From JAAELZ01 sp965223465 (GTDB lineage: Bacteria > Pseudomonadota > Gammaproteobacteria > Arenicellales > Poriferihabitantaceae): a stretch of 64,000 bases of DNA. A model generated the notes under the pieces. The model did no database searches. It worked only from the letters and a program-made list of their open reading frames with translations, and was not told the origin of the DNA. This document shows, one piece after another, positions 27,158 to 36,347 of the stretch. How positions within the stretch are numbered: position 1 is the stretch's first letter; each line of letters starts with the position of its first letter. The stretch lies in the NCBI GenBank assembly GCA_965223465.1, contig OZ245025.1, positions 1,488,001 to 1,552,000 of the forward strand, in the 5' to 3' direction. A program made the translations under genes and the position numbers.

Positions 27158-27192
27158 TCACTGGTTATTTTGGTTTAGCGGGAGCATAGCCA

Positions 27193-27900
27193 TCAGGAAG
27201 AGGCAATAAACTCTCGCATCCAGCCTATATTGAGTAAGTGTATTTTCTTATCAGATACGTCAATAATCTTGTCGCGTTTTAATTTTGCTAATATTCTGGA
27301 TAAGGTTTCAGGTGTAATCGCTAAACGAGAGGCGATGGCGTTTTTGGGAGCGCTTAATTTTACCGAAACTGGTTTTTGTTGATGACCAGGGATTTCTTTG
27401 AGCAGGTAATGGATGACACGAAAGGTCGCGTTATGCAGGGTCAGTACCTCAATTTCATCCACTAAGTGACGAATCCGCAGGGAATAACTACCCATTACAC
27501 CAAAACACGCTTCAACCGAGCCTCGCAGCATGTTCTTGTATTGCTTATTCGGAAAAGCCGCTACCTGGCTGGCGGTCAAAGCCATCGCATTAACCGGGTA
27601 GGCTGGTGCTTGCAAAAACATCAGTGCTTCGCCAAAAGTCTGCCGAGGGCTCACGATATGCAAGATTTTTTCCTGCCCCGACGGGGAGCCCGCTGCTAAC
27701 TTCAACTCTCCCCCAAGTAAGAGAAAAAACTCAGTTGCTTGGTCGCCTTGCTGGAACAGATACTCGCCTTCTCGTAAATATATAATCCGCGAGTGTTCCA
27801 ACAACTCTTCTTGTTGTGCAGCGGGTAGCTTGCTAAATAGCACACAGGCACCAGCAGCTTCTCTCAGATTATGCTCGTTAATCGAGGTCGGTTTATCCAT
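27193..27900 (-). CDS. dnr: Crp/Fnr-family transcription regulator, Dnr type
   Basis: 235 residues: N-terminal cyclic-nucleotide-binding-like sensor domain, dimerisation helix (about 125-155) and winged helix with recognition helix TPETLSRILAKL. The Glu, Ser and Arg of that helix are those FNR uses to read TTGAT half-sites, matching the sites in this window. It has no N-terminal cysteine cluster, so it is not an O2-sensing FNR; Dnr/NnrR (NO-responsive, heme-binding) is the likely type. Located between the nir and nos operons, it is the natural regulator of both. Confidence 0.88.
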   Translation of the reverse strand: MDKPTSINEHNLREAAGACVLFSKLPAAQQEELLEHSRIIYLREGEYLFQQGDQATEFFLLLGGELKLAAGSPSGQEKILHIVSPRQTFGEALMFLQAPAYPVNAMALTASQVAAFPNKQYKNMLRGSVEACFGVMGSYSLRIRHLVDEIEVLTLHNATFRVIHYLLKEIPGHQQKPVSVKLSAPKNAIASRLAITPETLSRILAKLKRDKIIDVSDKKIHLLNIGWMREFIASS

Positions 27901-28266
27901 ACAGCTTAGTTTGGGTGGAAAAAGCCGACATTTTGTCAGCCCTTGGAACTTGATGCAATAACTTATTCACTGTTTTAAACCTTAATTAAATTTGCTGCCT
28001 ACGGCTAACAAAACAGACTTTGGATAGGCTCTATTTAGTAATCCCACATACAGATATGGGCTATCTCACTGATTTTAATTGGATTATACAAAAACCGCTG
28101 TGCATGAGAAAAGAGCTTAGCATGCCCGCTCCATTTATACCCACCTATTGCAAAGCTTACTTATTCATCATTTTGACCTAAATCAATGCCAGCAAGCCAT
28201 TAGATGCGACATACTGCCGCATTAAATTTGAATAACTAATTTGTGTAACTAAAAGGTACCGTGCTC
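27901..28266. other. Intergenic region between dnr and nosZ
   Basis: About 365 bases, AT-rich, no coding frame. It holds the nosZ promoter with the site at 28173-28186 and a weak hairpin (CCCAcATacagATaTGGG around 28043-28061) with no T-run. One TTGAT half-site near 27951 lacks its partner. No repeat or mobile element seen. Confidence 0.6.
28173..28186. promoter_or_regulatory. FNR/Dnr-type site upstream of nosZ
   Basis: TTGACCTAAATCAA, one mismatch from TTGAT-N4-ATCAA. A possible -10, CATACT at 28210-28215, lies about 33 bases downstream of its centre, close to class II spacing. nosZ starts about 80 bases further on. Confidence 0.75.
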
Positions 28267-30582
28267 ATGAAACTATCAATTAAACCGCTGGCTTCCTCCT
28301 TATTGGCGGTTATGCTTAGCGTTGGCTCAAGTCCTGCTTTTTCACAGGACTCCTTACAAGATGTAATGGAAAAACGCGGCTTGACCGAAAAAGACATTTT
28401 GGCTGCAGCTAAAACGTATACACCGACGGGTGGTCGCGATGAATATTTGGCTTTTAGCTCGGGTGGTCAAAGTGGGCAAGTTATCGTATACGGCATCCCA
28501 TCGATGCGTATTCTGAAATACATCGGCGTATTCACGCCTGAGCCTTGGCAAGGCTATGGTTTTGACGATGAGTCAAAAGCCGTGCTGGCCCAGGGCAGAA
28601 TTCAAGGCAAAGACATTACTTATGGAGACACCCATCACCCCGCTTTCACCGAAACCGAAGGCGAATATGATGGCCGCTATCTATTTATCAACGACAAGGC
28701 AAATCCACGCCTGGCGGTTATTGATCTACATGATTTCGAAACCAAACAAATTGTGGTTAACCCATTCTTTCGCTCTGATCACGGCGGTGCTTTTGTCACC
28801 CCTAACTCAGAATACGTCATGGAAGCATCGCAGTACCCCGCACCGTACAATGGCATCCATGATTTCGTACCCCTTTCTGAATTTAACGATAAATTTCGGG
28901 GCGGTTTAACCTACTGGAAATTCAATGGCGAAATCGGCCGCCTGGAAATGGACGGTTCTTTCAACTTTGAGCTACCTCCCTACAGCCAGGATTTAAGTGA
29001 CGCCGGTAAGGGCCCTAGTAATGGCTGGGGATTTACCAACTCATTTTGTTCCGAGCGTTACGTAGGTGGGATCGAACAAGGCCGCCCTCCATTTGAAGCG
29101 GGCTGCTCATCCAAAGATACCGACTTTCTGCACGTGACCAACTGGAAAAAAGCGGCGGAACTCGCCGCGGCCGGCAAGTTTGAAAAAGTTAATGGGATGA
29201 CCCTCATTACCATGGAGCAAGCCGTCGAAAATGGTCTGCTATACCTCATTCCTGAACCCAAAAGTCCACATGGTGTGGATGTATCTCCTGATGGGACCCA
29301 TATTATCGTTAGCGGTAAACTCGATAGCCATGCCTGGGTATACAGCTGGGAGAAAATTCAAAAGGCAATCGAAGAGCAGAATTTTGAGAGTAAAGATCCG
29401 TATGGTATTCCGATTATTAGCTTGGAAGCCGCTTTGGACAAATCCGTTAGTATCGGTTTGGGCCCACTGCATACGCAATATGATTCCAAGCCGTGTGTGG
29501 TGTATACCTCAATTTATGTTGATTCAATGATCACCAAATGGGATTATTGTGAGGGTAAAGTACTGGATCAACTACCTATTCACTATAATGTTGGTCACTT
29601 GGTCTCGATGGAAGGCGATAGCGTCAGCCCTGACGGTAAATACCTGGTGGCCCTGAACAAGCTGTCAATCGACCGCTTCAACCCAGTGGGTCCTTTACAT
29701 CCGCAAAATCACCAACTCATCGATATCAGCGGTGAAAAAATGGAGCTGCTTTACGATATGCCATTGCCTTTGGGTGAACCACACTATGTGGTGGCGATTA
29801 AAGCAGATAAACTCAAGCCAGCGATTCGATACAAGTCTGGCTGGAACTCACGCGAAGACAAGCGTTCAGAATTTAAAACGCGTGCTGGACGGGAAAAAAC
29901 TGAACGCACGTGTGACGATTCAGGACAATGCACAGTCGAAGTATTCGGTACTACCATCCGTTCACACATCACACCAGAAATTATTAATGCACAGGAAGGG
30001 GATAAGGTTATTATTCACTTAACCAATCTTGAGCGCGCGGAAGACGAAGTTCACGGCTTCGCGATGTATGGGCAGAATGTACAGCTTTCGATTGAACCAG
30101 GAAAAACTGCGTCGACTACTTTTATCGCGGATAAAGCTGGAGTATACCCCTATTACTGTACGGAATTCTGCTCTGCCTTACACCTAGAGATGCAAGGCAT
30201 CCTGATGGTGGCACCCAAAGGCTACGAAGCCGAAGATGTTGCCCTGGTGGAAGGACAACAATATACCCAGGCAGATTATGACAAGCAGGTAAAAACCAAC
30301 ATTGACACACAAGCAGTCATTGATTCGGTAGTGAAGTTTATTACCAGTAGAAACTATAAAGATTTTCCTGTGGTGGTCGCACTGGTTGAAGACGCAACCG
30401 ACCAACTCGGGTTTGCAGAAGAGGCCAAGAAAAAAGCGGCTGACTTTGCCACTGCGGGTGACTGGAACAAAGCGACTGGCTGGGCCAACCAGTGGTGGCA
30501 GTACCAGGTTAAGACTGCCGATCTCGGCCTACGAGCGAAAACTTTCTTAGAAGAAAACGGGGCAGTTGAAGTCTCACAATAG
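28267..30582 (+). CDS. nosZ: Nitrous oxide reductase, clade II (Sec-type)
   Basis: ATG 28267 (771 residues) gives a clean Sec signal peptide, KLSIKPLASSLLAVMLSVG to AFSQ; GTG 28261 is the alternative. The CuZ propeller carries GDTHHPAF, the DxHH motif in its clade II form, and the C-terminal cupredoxin domain carries the CuA ligands in CTEFCSALHLEM near residue 632. It reduces N2O to N2. The Sec rather than Tat signal and the following nosB-like gene place it in clade II. There is no extra C-terminal cytochrome c domain as found in epsilonproteobacteria. Confidence 0.96.
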   Translation: MKLSIKPLASSLLAVMLSVGSSPAFSQDSLQDVMEKRGLTEKDILAAAKTYTPTGGRDEYLAFSSGGQSGQVIVYGIPSMRILKYIGVFTPEPWQGYGFDDESKAVLAQGRIQGKDITYGDTHHPAFTETEGEYDGRYLFINDKANPRLAVIDLHDFETKQIVVNPFFRSDHGGAFVTPNSEYVMEASQYPAPYNGIHDFVPLSEFNDKFRGGLTYWKFNGEIGRLEMDGSFNFELPPYSQDLSDAGKGPSNGWGFTNSFCSERYVGGIEQGRPPFEAGCSSKDTDFLHVTNWKKAAELAAAGKFEKVNGMTLITMEQAVENGLLYLIPEPKSPHGVDVSPDGTHIIVSGKLDSHAWVYSWEKIQKAIEEQNFESKDPYGIPIISLEAALDKSVSIGLGPLHTQYDSKPCVVYTSIYVDSMITKWDYCEGKVLDQLPIHYNVGHLVSMEGDSVSPDGKYLVALNKLSIDRFNPVGPLHPQNHQLIDISGEKMELLYDMPLPLGEPHYVVAIKADKLKPAIRYKSGWNSREDKRSEFKTRAGREKTERTCDDSGQCTVEVFGTTIRSHITPEIINAQEGDKVIIHLTNLERAEDEVHGFAMYGQNVQLSIEPGKTASTTFIADKAGVYPYYCTEFCSALHLEMQGILMVAPKGYEAEDVALVEGQQYTQADYDKQVKTNIDTQAVIDSVVKFITSRNYKDFPVVVALVEDATDQLGFAEEAKKKAADFATAGDWNKATGWANQWWQYQVKTADLGLRAKTFLEENGAVEVSQ

Positions 30583-30604
30583 GCAAATCTAGCTTTAAAA
30601 CCCT

Positions 30605-30637
30605 GGGGGAGTAGCGTAAGCTATTCCCCCCTTTTTT
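30605..30637 (+). terminator. Intrinsic terminator after nosZ
   Basis: Eleven-base stem GGGGGAGTAGC / GCTATTCCCCC with a GTAA loop and a TTTTTT run. It probably limits readthrough from nosZ into the accessory nos genes. Confidence 0.9.
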
Positions 30638-30665
30638 ATTCCCTTCTTATTGGAGATTACCCATA

Positions 30666-30983
30666 ATGAAATTAAAACTCACTTACATAACGGTATTGCT
30701 CGCAGCGCTACCCTTAAGCAATACAATGGCTGCTGATGGTGAAGAACTATATAACACCAAAACCTGTTTTTCTTGTCACGGTAAAGACGCTAACACACCA
30801 ATTTTACCAATCTATCCAAAGATAGCCGGTCAAAGTCGAGACTACCTTATCGCGCAAATGAAGGATATCAAATCAGGCGCGCGCTCCAACGGCCAATCAG
30901 CTGCCATGAAAGGCGTAATGCATTTAGTTTCCGACGATGAAATTGAAGCGATTGCTGATTATTTAGCGGGTTTAGGCCAATAG
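30666..30983 (+). CDS. Monoheme cytochrome c of the nos cluster
   Basis: 105 residues, signal peptide ending at SNTMAAD, one heme c motif CFSCH, and likely sixth ligand Met in KGVMHLVSD. It is a small class I periplasmic cytochrome (c553/c5-like). Lying directly after nosZ, it likely donates electrons to NosZ, the role of NosC1/C2-type cytochromes in clade II clusters; this is inference from position. Confidence 0.85.
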   Translation: MKLKLTYITVLLAALPLSNTMAADGEELYNTKTCFSCHGKDANTPILPIYPKIAGQSRDYLIAQMKDIKSGARSNGQSAAMKGVMHLVSDDEIEAIADYLAGLGQ

Positions 30984-30997
30984 GTCTATCGGCATAT

Positions 30998-31027
30998 AGG
31001 AGATGGTATTTAAGTTTGCTATCTCCT
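30998..31027. repeat. Hairpin between two cytochrome genes
   Basis: AGGAGAT (30998-31004) and ATCTCCT (31021-31027) form a 7-base stem with a 16-base loop and no T-run. Possible weak terminator or mRNA processing element. Confidence 0.35.
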
Positions 31028-31150
31028 TGAATTCTTTACCTAAATACCGACCCATAAGCATAAACCTAAAACGGCTTGATCTACCTCAATGCTTTGTCCC
31101 CATCGATACTTAGAATAGTAGATAAGTTATCCATTAAAGACTAATATACC

Positions 31151-31897
31151 ATGAAAAAATCAAGAGAATTTACTAATAAAGGGTTAGCTAGCGCAGTCGT
31201 AATGGTTGCTCTCCTACTCGGAATAGCGAACGCCGCCGAAGAAAAGAAGCATGTTTGGATGACGGAAGGCGGTGAGCGTAATCTTGCTCTCGAATTGGAA
31301 GGTAACGCTGAAGACGGACTGGACGTGTATGAAGTCTGTTCAGCTTGTCATTTACCTGAGGGCTGGGGCACCAAAGATGGTACTTTCCCACAAATTGCGG
31401 GTCAGCATAAAAATGTCATTATCAAACAAATGGCGGATATTCGTGAAGGCAATCGTGATAATCCGACCATGTATCCATTTGCGCTGCCTGAATCCATCGG
31501 CGATGCGCAGGCACTGGCAGACGTAGCAGAATATATGGCCCGCCTGAAAATGAACCCAGACAACGGTAAAGGTGAATGGGAAGAAGGTACACCTGAATAC
31601 GAGCAAGGCAAGAAACTATATGCAGATAACTGCGTGGAATGCCATGGTGAACGTGGCGAGGGCAAAATTGAAGAATATTACCCGCGCATAGAAGGCCAAC
31701 ATTATTTATATATGTTACGTCAATTTGAATGGATTCGTGATGGCAAGCGTCGCAATGCCAACCCGGAAATGGTGGAGCAAATTAAAAATTTCACCGATAA
31801 AGATATGCAAATGGTGATTAATTACGTTTCGCGCATCCCGGTCAACCCGGCAGACCTAGCACCATCTGCAGATTGGTTGAATCCGGATTTTGACTAA
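31151..31897 (+). CDS. Diheme cytochrome c4-like protein of the nos cluster
   Basis: 248 residues, signal peptide ending near ANAAEEK, heme motifs CSACH and CVECH in two homologous c4-type domains. Clear paralogue of the cytochrome at 12200-12898 (shared GWGxxDG, AGQH, DIRxGxRDNPxMYPF, and a final RIPVNPADLA-type end). Probably carries electrons to NosZ. Its own 167-base leader contains no FNR-type site. Confidence 0.85.
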   Translation: MKKSREFTNKGLASAVVMVALLLGIANAAEEKKHVWMTEGGERNLALELEGNAEDGLDVYEVCSACHLPEGWGTKDGTFPQIAGQHKNVIIKQMADIREGNRDNPTMYPFALPESIGDAQALADVAEYMARLKMNPDNGKGEWEEGTPEYEQGKKLYADNCVECHGERGEGKIEEYYPRIEGQHYLYMLRQFEWIRDGKRRNANPEMVEQIKNFTDKDMQMVINYVSRIPVNPADLAPSADWLNPDFD

Positions 31898-31912
31898 AAC
31901 GCGCCCGAGTTA

Positions 31913-31976
31913 AACGTGATTTAATTTCACGTTCTATACTCAATTTGTGTTTCCGACCCGGTTGTATAGCCGGGTC
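31913..31976 (+). repeat. Two consecutive hairpins between c4 cytochrome and nosB-like gene
   Basis: Stem 1: AACGTGA (31913-31919) with TCACGTT (31927-31933). Stem 2: GACCCGG (31955-31961) with CCGGGTC (31970-31976). Neither is followed by a strong T-run; they may stabilise the cytochrome mRNA end or attenuate readthrough. Confidence 0.45.
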
Positions 31977-31992
31977 TAATTGACTTAATACT

Positions 31993-33189
31993 ATGCCCCA
32001 AACGCCTAATCGCACCCTGATTTCTAACGTACTCATTGCCATTTCCGTGGCACTACTGGTAGCGATATATTTTTTACCTATTTGGTGGGTTTCCCTGACC
32101 GCACCCAATTATCCAGAAGAGGCTTTTCCAGATGGCGTGCGTATCAACTTTCATATGAATGGCGTTTTTAACGGCTGTAAAAAAATCGAAAAAGCTGAGC
32201 TTGCCGAAAGCGAAGCTCTCGATTGCGTGCATGAAATGGATACGATTAACCACTATGTAGGCATGTACCCGATTGCCGCCGGTGGTGTGGTTGAACGGGC
32301 GTTCTCTCCTTTCTTAGTCGCCTTGTTAGTCATGATGCTAGTCGGCTTTATGGTCTCACGCGCCAAGTTACGACTACTGGTGATGGCTATTGGTTTCGGG
32401 GCGATTGCCGTATGGATGGGCATCTCATGGTACGGCAGCAATGGGCTTAAATACCAGAGTTCAGGGTACATCCACGCACTGGTAGCAGCACTTGACCAGG
32501 ACACTGAGGCAGAGTCTTCAGAAAGTGATATCCAGATTGGGTTTGGTATGGTTGAACGTCTCAAAGAATCGCTTGAAGAAAGTGGTGTCGTCATTGAGGG
32601 CTACTCGGGCGCGACGACCGAAACGAGTAACACCAACGAACTAGGCGATTCAGGTAAGGCTGATCATATTCGTCATTTGAAAGCCACGTTTGAAAATTAT
32701 ATGCTGCGCCAGAGCGACGAGCACAAACAAGAATGGTCAGGCAGTGGTGCGCAAATGCTGGCTTGGCATTACAAAGCCAGTCTGGGCCGGTATTTTAACA
32801 ACCCAAAAGAGATTCTACCCATGGTGAAAACCATGAGCCTCGCAGGACATGTCGTTTTCTGGGGTATACTTGCTGCTATGCTACTGTTATTGTGGGGTGC
32901 ACGCAAAAATCAGGGACCCCTATATTGGCTATTGATCATCGTACCGATGGCCTTACCCTTATTCTTTATCATTGAATACTCCGCATGGCTTTGGTGGTAT
33001 GGTCACAGCCTAAACGAGATGGGTGCCTTCACGGTCAAACCATTTATGCCAACCGTGTTCGGCCAGGGAAAAGTGGCGCAATTTACCACCCATTCTTATC
33101 CCAATATCGGCTTCGGCCTAATGCTGGCAAGTAGCGTGCTACTGGCGTTGGCATTCTTAATTCGCCGCAAGCAGGCAGTAGTGGAGTAA
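31993..33189 (+). CDS. nosB: NosB-like polytopic membrane protein
   Basis: 398 residues with about six membrane segments: one at 10-30, two around 100-145, and three in the last 130 residues; a large polar loop lies between 30 and 95. The position after nosZ and its cytochromes and before nosD is that of NosB in clade II clusters such as Wolinella, where NosB is needed for N2O respiration. The biochemical role is unknown. The name rests on synteny and topology rather than a recognised motif. Confidence 0.72.
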   Translation: MPQTPNRTLISNVLIAISVALLVAIYFLPIWWVSLTAPNYPEEAFPDGVRINFHMNGVFNGCKKIEKAELAESEALDCVHEMDTINHYVGMYPIAAGGVVERAFSPFLVALLVMMLVGFMVSRAKLRLLVMAIGFGAIAVWMGISWYGSNGLKYQSSGYIHALVAALDQDTEAESSESDIQIGFGMVERLKESLEESGVVIEGYSGATTETSNTNELGDSGKADHIRHLKATFENYMLRQSDEHKQEWSGSGAQMLAWHYKASLGRYFNNPKEILPMVKTMSLAGHVVFWGILAAMLLLLWGARKNQGPLYWLLIIVPMALPLFFIIEYSAWLWWYGHSLNEMGAFTVKPFMPTVFGQGKVAQFTTHSYPNIGFGLMLASSVLLALAFLIRRKQAVVE

Positions 33190-33195
33190 TTCACA

Positions 33196-34494
33196 ATGAG
33201 GCGTCTATTCATCGCCGTACTCATTGGCTTGTTTGGAATCAGTGTCGCGGCTTGGGCAAATACCACTGCCTATCCGCCTTTTCAGGCACTGGTAGATGCA
33301 ACCGAAGAAGGCGGGGTTTTAAGACCACCAGCCGGCATCTACGCAGGCCCAGTGGTCCTATCTGACCCAATTACCATTGATGGCCGTGGCGAAGTAACCG
33401 TTGACAATGGTGGCGAAGGGACGGTCATTCTGGTAGACACGGATGGAGCGACGATCAAGGGTTTGCATCTGACTAATTCAGGCGCCTCAGCGAATGATCT
33501 GGATGCCGGGGTTCAAGTACGCGGAGATTTCAATGTTATTAAAGACAACCGCATGGATGAAGTGCTATTTGGGGTGGACTTACAAGAATCGAGCAATAAC
33601 ATCGTTCGACGCAATCACATAAGCTCGAAAAGCGATATACCATTAGGGCAAAAAGGGGATTCAGTGCGCCTGTGGTATAGCTTTAACAATAAAATCACCG
33701 ACAACATCACCGATCAGGTGCGCGATATGGTGGTCTGGTATTCCGCGGATAACACCATTGCACGTAATAAAGGGAGTAACTCGCGCTATTCTCTACATTT
33801 TATGTATTCACGCTACAACCTAGTTGAAGACAATGAGTATTACAATAACACGGTGGGCATCTTTTTAATGTATAGCGATGGTGTTCGCGTCAAACGTAAT
33901 AAGATTCGTCACGCATCTGGGCCTACCGGTGTGGGTATTGGGTTTAAGGAAAGCTCAGATTTAACCATAGAGGATAATCAAATATTGTATTGCGCAACGG
34001 GTATCTATATTGATGTATCGCCCTATCAACCGGATACCACCAATCTTTACTCTAATAATCTTATTGCTTACAACGGCATTGGTATCCGCTTTTTAAACCC
34101 ATGGCATGGCAATGAATTTACCCAAAATAATTTTGCGGGGAATTTGACCCAGGTCGCAGTGGGCGGGCGTGGCGACGCGATGCGAAATATCTGGAAAGAT
34201 AACTATTGGAGCGATTACGAAGGGTTTGATAAAAACCGCGATAATGTTGGTGATACTCCATACACGCTCACGGCTTATGCTGACCGAATTTGGCAAGATG
34301 TTCCCTATGCGCAGTTTTTTAAAGGCTCACCATTGCTAGAAGTGCTGGATTTTCTGGAACGCTTGGCGCCATTTAGTGAGCCCAGGATTTTGGTGGAAGA
34401 TGCGTCTCCGCAACTAAACGCGCATACCAAACGCGCGATTCCCAAACCGGAAAAAAACGCCTTACAGCAGCTGTTGGATGCACAAAGTGGATGA
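33196..34494 (+). CDS. nosD: NosD, periplasmic beta-helix copper-site assembly protein
   Basis: 432 residues with a Sec signal (to AAWANTT) and a right-handed parallel beta-helix of CASH-type repeats (recurring N-x-I/V-x-x-N turns such as SNNIVRRNHI, SNNKITDN-type units). NosD works with the NosFY ABC transporter to assemble the CuZ site of NosZ. It starts 6 bases after the nosB-like gene. Confidence 0.93.
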   Translation: MRRLFIAVLIGLFGISVAAWANTTAYPPFQALVDATEEGGVLRPPAGIYAGPVVLSDPITIDGRGEVTVDNGGEGTVILVDTDGATIKGLHLTNSGASANDLDAGVQVRGDFNVIKDNRMDEVLFGVDLQESSNNIVRRNHISSKSDIPLGQKGDSVRLWYSFNNKITDNITDQVRDMVVWYSADNTIARNKGSNSRYSLHFMYSRYNLVEDNEYYNNTVGIFLMYSDGVRVKRNKIRHASGPTGVGIGFKESSDLTIEDNQILYCATGIYIDVSPYQPDTTNLYSNNLIAYNGIGIRFLNPWHGNEFTQNNFAGNLTQVAVGGRGDAMRNIWKDNYWSDYEGFDKNRDNVGDTPYTLTAYADRIWQDVPYAQFFKGSPLLEVLDFLERLAPFSEPRILVEDASPQLNAHTKRAIPKPEKNALQQLLDAQSG

Positions 34495-34560
34495 TCATGA
34501 TGAATATCCAGCCCACAAGCATATCTTCCACTATCGTCATTTCGGTTGAAGATTGCTAAC

Positions 34561-35373
34561 ATGACGGCCAAACGACTCACGCGTGCGCAAAAAAAGCGGC
34601 GCACCTTTATCCGCACGATGGGAATCATGAGCGCGATGACGCTGGCGGCACTGGCTGGTATCGTGCCATCACTCAAGGGCTGGGCCAAGCGATTGCGCCC
34701 TCCCGGGGCGCTGGTAGAAAAGAAATTTTTATCAGCTTGTATAAAGTGTGGTCAGTGTGTACAGGTATGCCCCGTCAACGCAATTGAATTGGCTGAGCTC
34801 GATGAAGGCGTGGGCGTGGGCGTACCCTACATTGACGCGCGCGCACAGGCTTGTGATTTTTCCTGCGATGGCTTGCAATGCGTACTGGCATGCCCCACTG
34901 GAGCATTAACCCACGAAATTAATTTTTCACATCAAGTTGATATTGGCGTTGCCAAATTATTAAGGCCAGACAAGTGCCTGGCAATACAGGGCAAAGGGTT
35001 TAAGGGGGTAGCACGTGGCCCAGAATTCAAAGGCTTGATGCGCTATGAGGATATTGATCGCTGGAACCCGATACCAATTGCGGATTACCCCTATGACCTT
35101 GAACTGTGCGATTTATGCGTGCGCACATGTCCAATAGAAATTCGCGCCAATCAATGTGAGATAGGCGAACCACCCTCGGGCGATGAACGGCAATGCCCGC
35201 CAAAACGCGCCATTTCACTGGTCGAGATGGCAAGCGATGGTAACGCTCAGAAAATGCAGCCCGAGGTACTAGATGGCTGTGTAGGCTGCGGAGTATGCGA
35301 AATGATCTGTCCGACCGATCCAGCAGCCATCGTGATTGAAAGTAATGATCAACGTACCGGTATGCGGGTATGA
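34561..35373 (+). CDS. nosG: NosG, NapG-like 4Fe-4S ferredoxin
   Basis: 270 residues from ATG 34561 (TTG 34546 would add five). A Tat-like motif RRTFIR near residue 14 precedes a hydrophobic stretch. Cysteine clusters: CIKCGQCVQVCP, CDGLQCVLACP, CDLCVRTCP and CVGCGVCEMICP, enough for four [4Fe-4S] clusters as in NapG. In clade II nos clusters NosG and NosH are thought to pass quinol electrons towards NosZ. It overlaps nosH by 4 bases. Confidence 0.9.
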   Translation: MTAKRLTRAQKKRRTFIRTMGIMSAMTLAALAGIVPSLKGWAKRLRPPGALVEKKFLSACIKCGQCVQVCPVNAIELAELDEGVGVGVPYIDARAQACDFSCDGLQCVLACPTGALTHEINFSHQVDIGVAKLLRPDKCLAIQGKGFKGVARGPEFKGLMRYEDIDRWNPIPIADYPYDLELCDLCVRTCPIEIRANQCEIGEPPSGDERQCPPKRAISLVEMASDGNAQKMQPEVLDGCVGCGVCEMICPTDPAAIVIESNDQRTGMRV

Positions 35374-36344
35374 AATTACGAGCTTCGTACGCTGAACTAT
35401 TCGGCGCAGACCCTAAAAAACCGGACAAATCAGAGATTTCTCCTGAGGCTGCAGCCGTCCATCTTGCCCAGAGAAAAGACAAATCACGCATCGCTAAAAT
35501 TCATCAGGAAATCGCAGATCTAGCGAAAAACCCGCGCACAGAAATTATTCGTCCGTTTCGCTGGTTGGTTTTAATATTTGTCAATCTATTGTTTGTGATC
35601 TCTTATTGGTTGGATATTCAACTACTGGAGGGTGCATTGACCGCATCACGATTTGCCGGTTTTCATATGGCGGACTTGAATTCAGCATTGCAGGTCATGC
35701 TCGCTTTCAAGCATATTGTAATCAACCTGGTCATCGGCACAGTGACCGTATTTGTTTTATGGTGGTTATTGGGTGGCCGAACATTTTGTTCCTGGGTGTG
35801 TCCGTATCATTTGCTTGCCGAGTGGGCAGAAATGATTCACCTGAAATTAGTTAAAAAGGGTTGGGTCAAAGATCATCCTCTCGACCGCCGGGCCAGAACC
35901 TGGTTCTGGCTGATCTTCGCAGTACTAGCCTTTATTACCGGCTACACTGTCTACGAAACGATCTCACCGACTGGCATCCTGAGTAGAGCGCTCATCTACG
36001 GCCCAGGTATCGCCCTAGCGTGGGTAGCAGCCTTATTGCTTTTCGAAGTATTTTGGTCGCGCCGTGCCTGGTGTCGATACGCCTGCCCTATTGGGCTAAC
36101 GTATGGGCTTGTTGGGGCAATTTCACCATTTAAAATTAATTATAATTTAGAAAAATGCTTTCATGAAGGCGAGTGCAAAAAAGTTTGTCTGGTACCCCAC
36201 GTGCTAGACCCGGTGATAAAAGGCCGCGCGAAAAAATTAGATATCGGCATCGGTGCAGACTGCACCCGCTGTGGCCGCTGTGTGGATGCTTGCCCAACAA
36301 AATCGCTGACTTTTAAATTTAAAGGAATTGGAGAATATCTATAA
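35370..36344 (+). CDS. nosH: NosH, NapH-like membrane quinol dehydrogenase
   Basis: 324 residues with four or five membrane helices (about 55-75, 110-135, 180-200, 215-235). CSWVCPYH and CRYACPIG are NapH/NosR-type CxxxCP motifs, and the C-terminal part has CTRCGRCVDACP for [4Fe-4S] clusters. Partner of NosG in quinol oxidation. This type substitutes for NosR, which is absent from the cluster. Confidence 0.9.
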   Translation: MKLRASYAELFGADPKKPDKSEISPEAAAVHLAQRKDKSRIAKIHQEIADLAKNPRTEIIRPFRWLVLIFVNLLFVISYWLDIQLLEGALTASRFAGFHMADLNSALQVMLAFKHIVINLVIGTVTVFVLWWLLGGRTFCSWVCPYHLLAEWAEMIHLKLVKKGWVKDHPLDRRARTWFWLIFAVLAFITGYTVYETISPTGILSRALIYGPGIALAWVAALLLFEVFWSRRAWCRYACPIGLTYGLVGAISPFKINYNLEKCFHEGECKKVCLVPHVLDPVIKGRAKKLDIGIGADCTRCGRCVDACPTKSLTFKFKGIGEYL

Positions 36345-36347
36345 ACG

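Noticed and set aside
34497..34559. 20-codon frame MMNIQPTSISSTIVISVEDC between nosD and nosG
   Set aside because: Short, no clear ribosome site, and only conserved-neighbour spacing argues for it; likely spacer.
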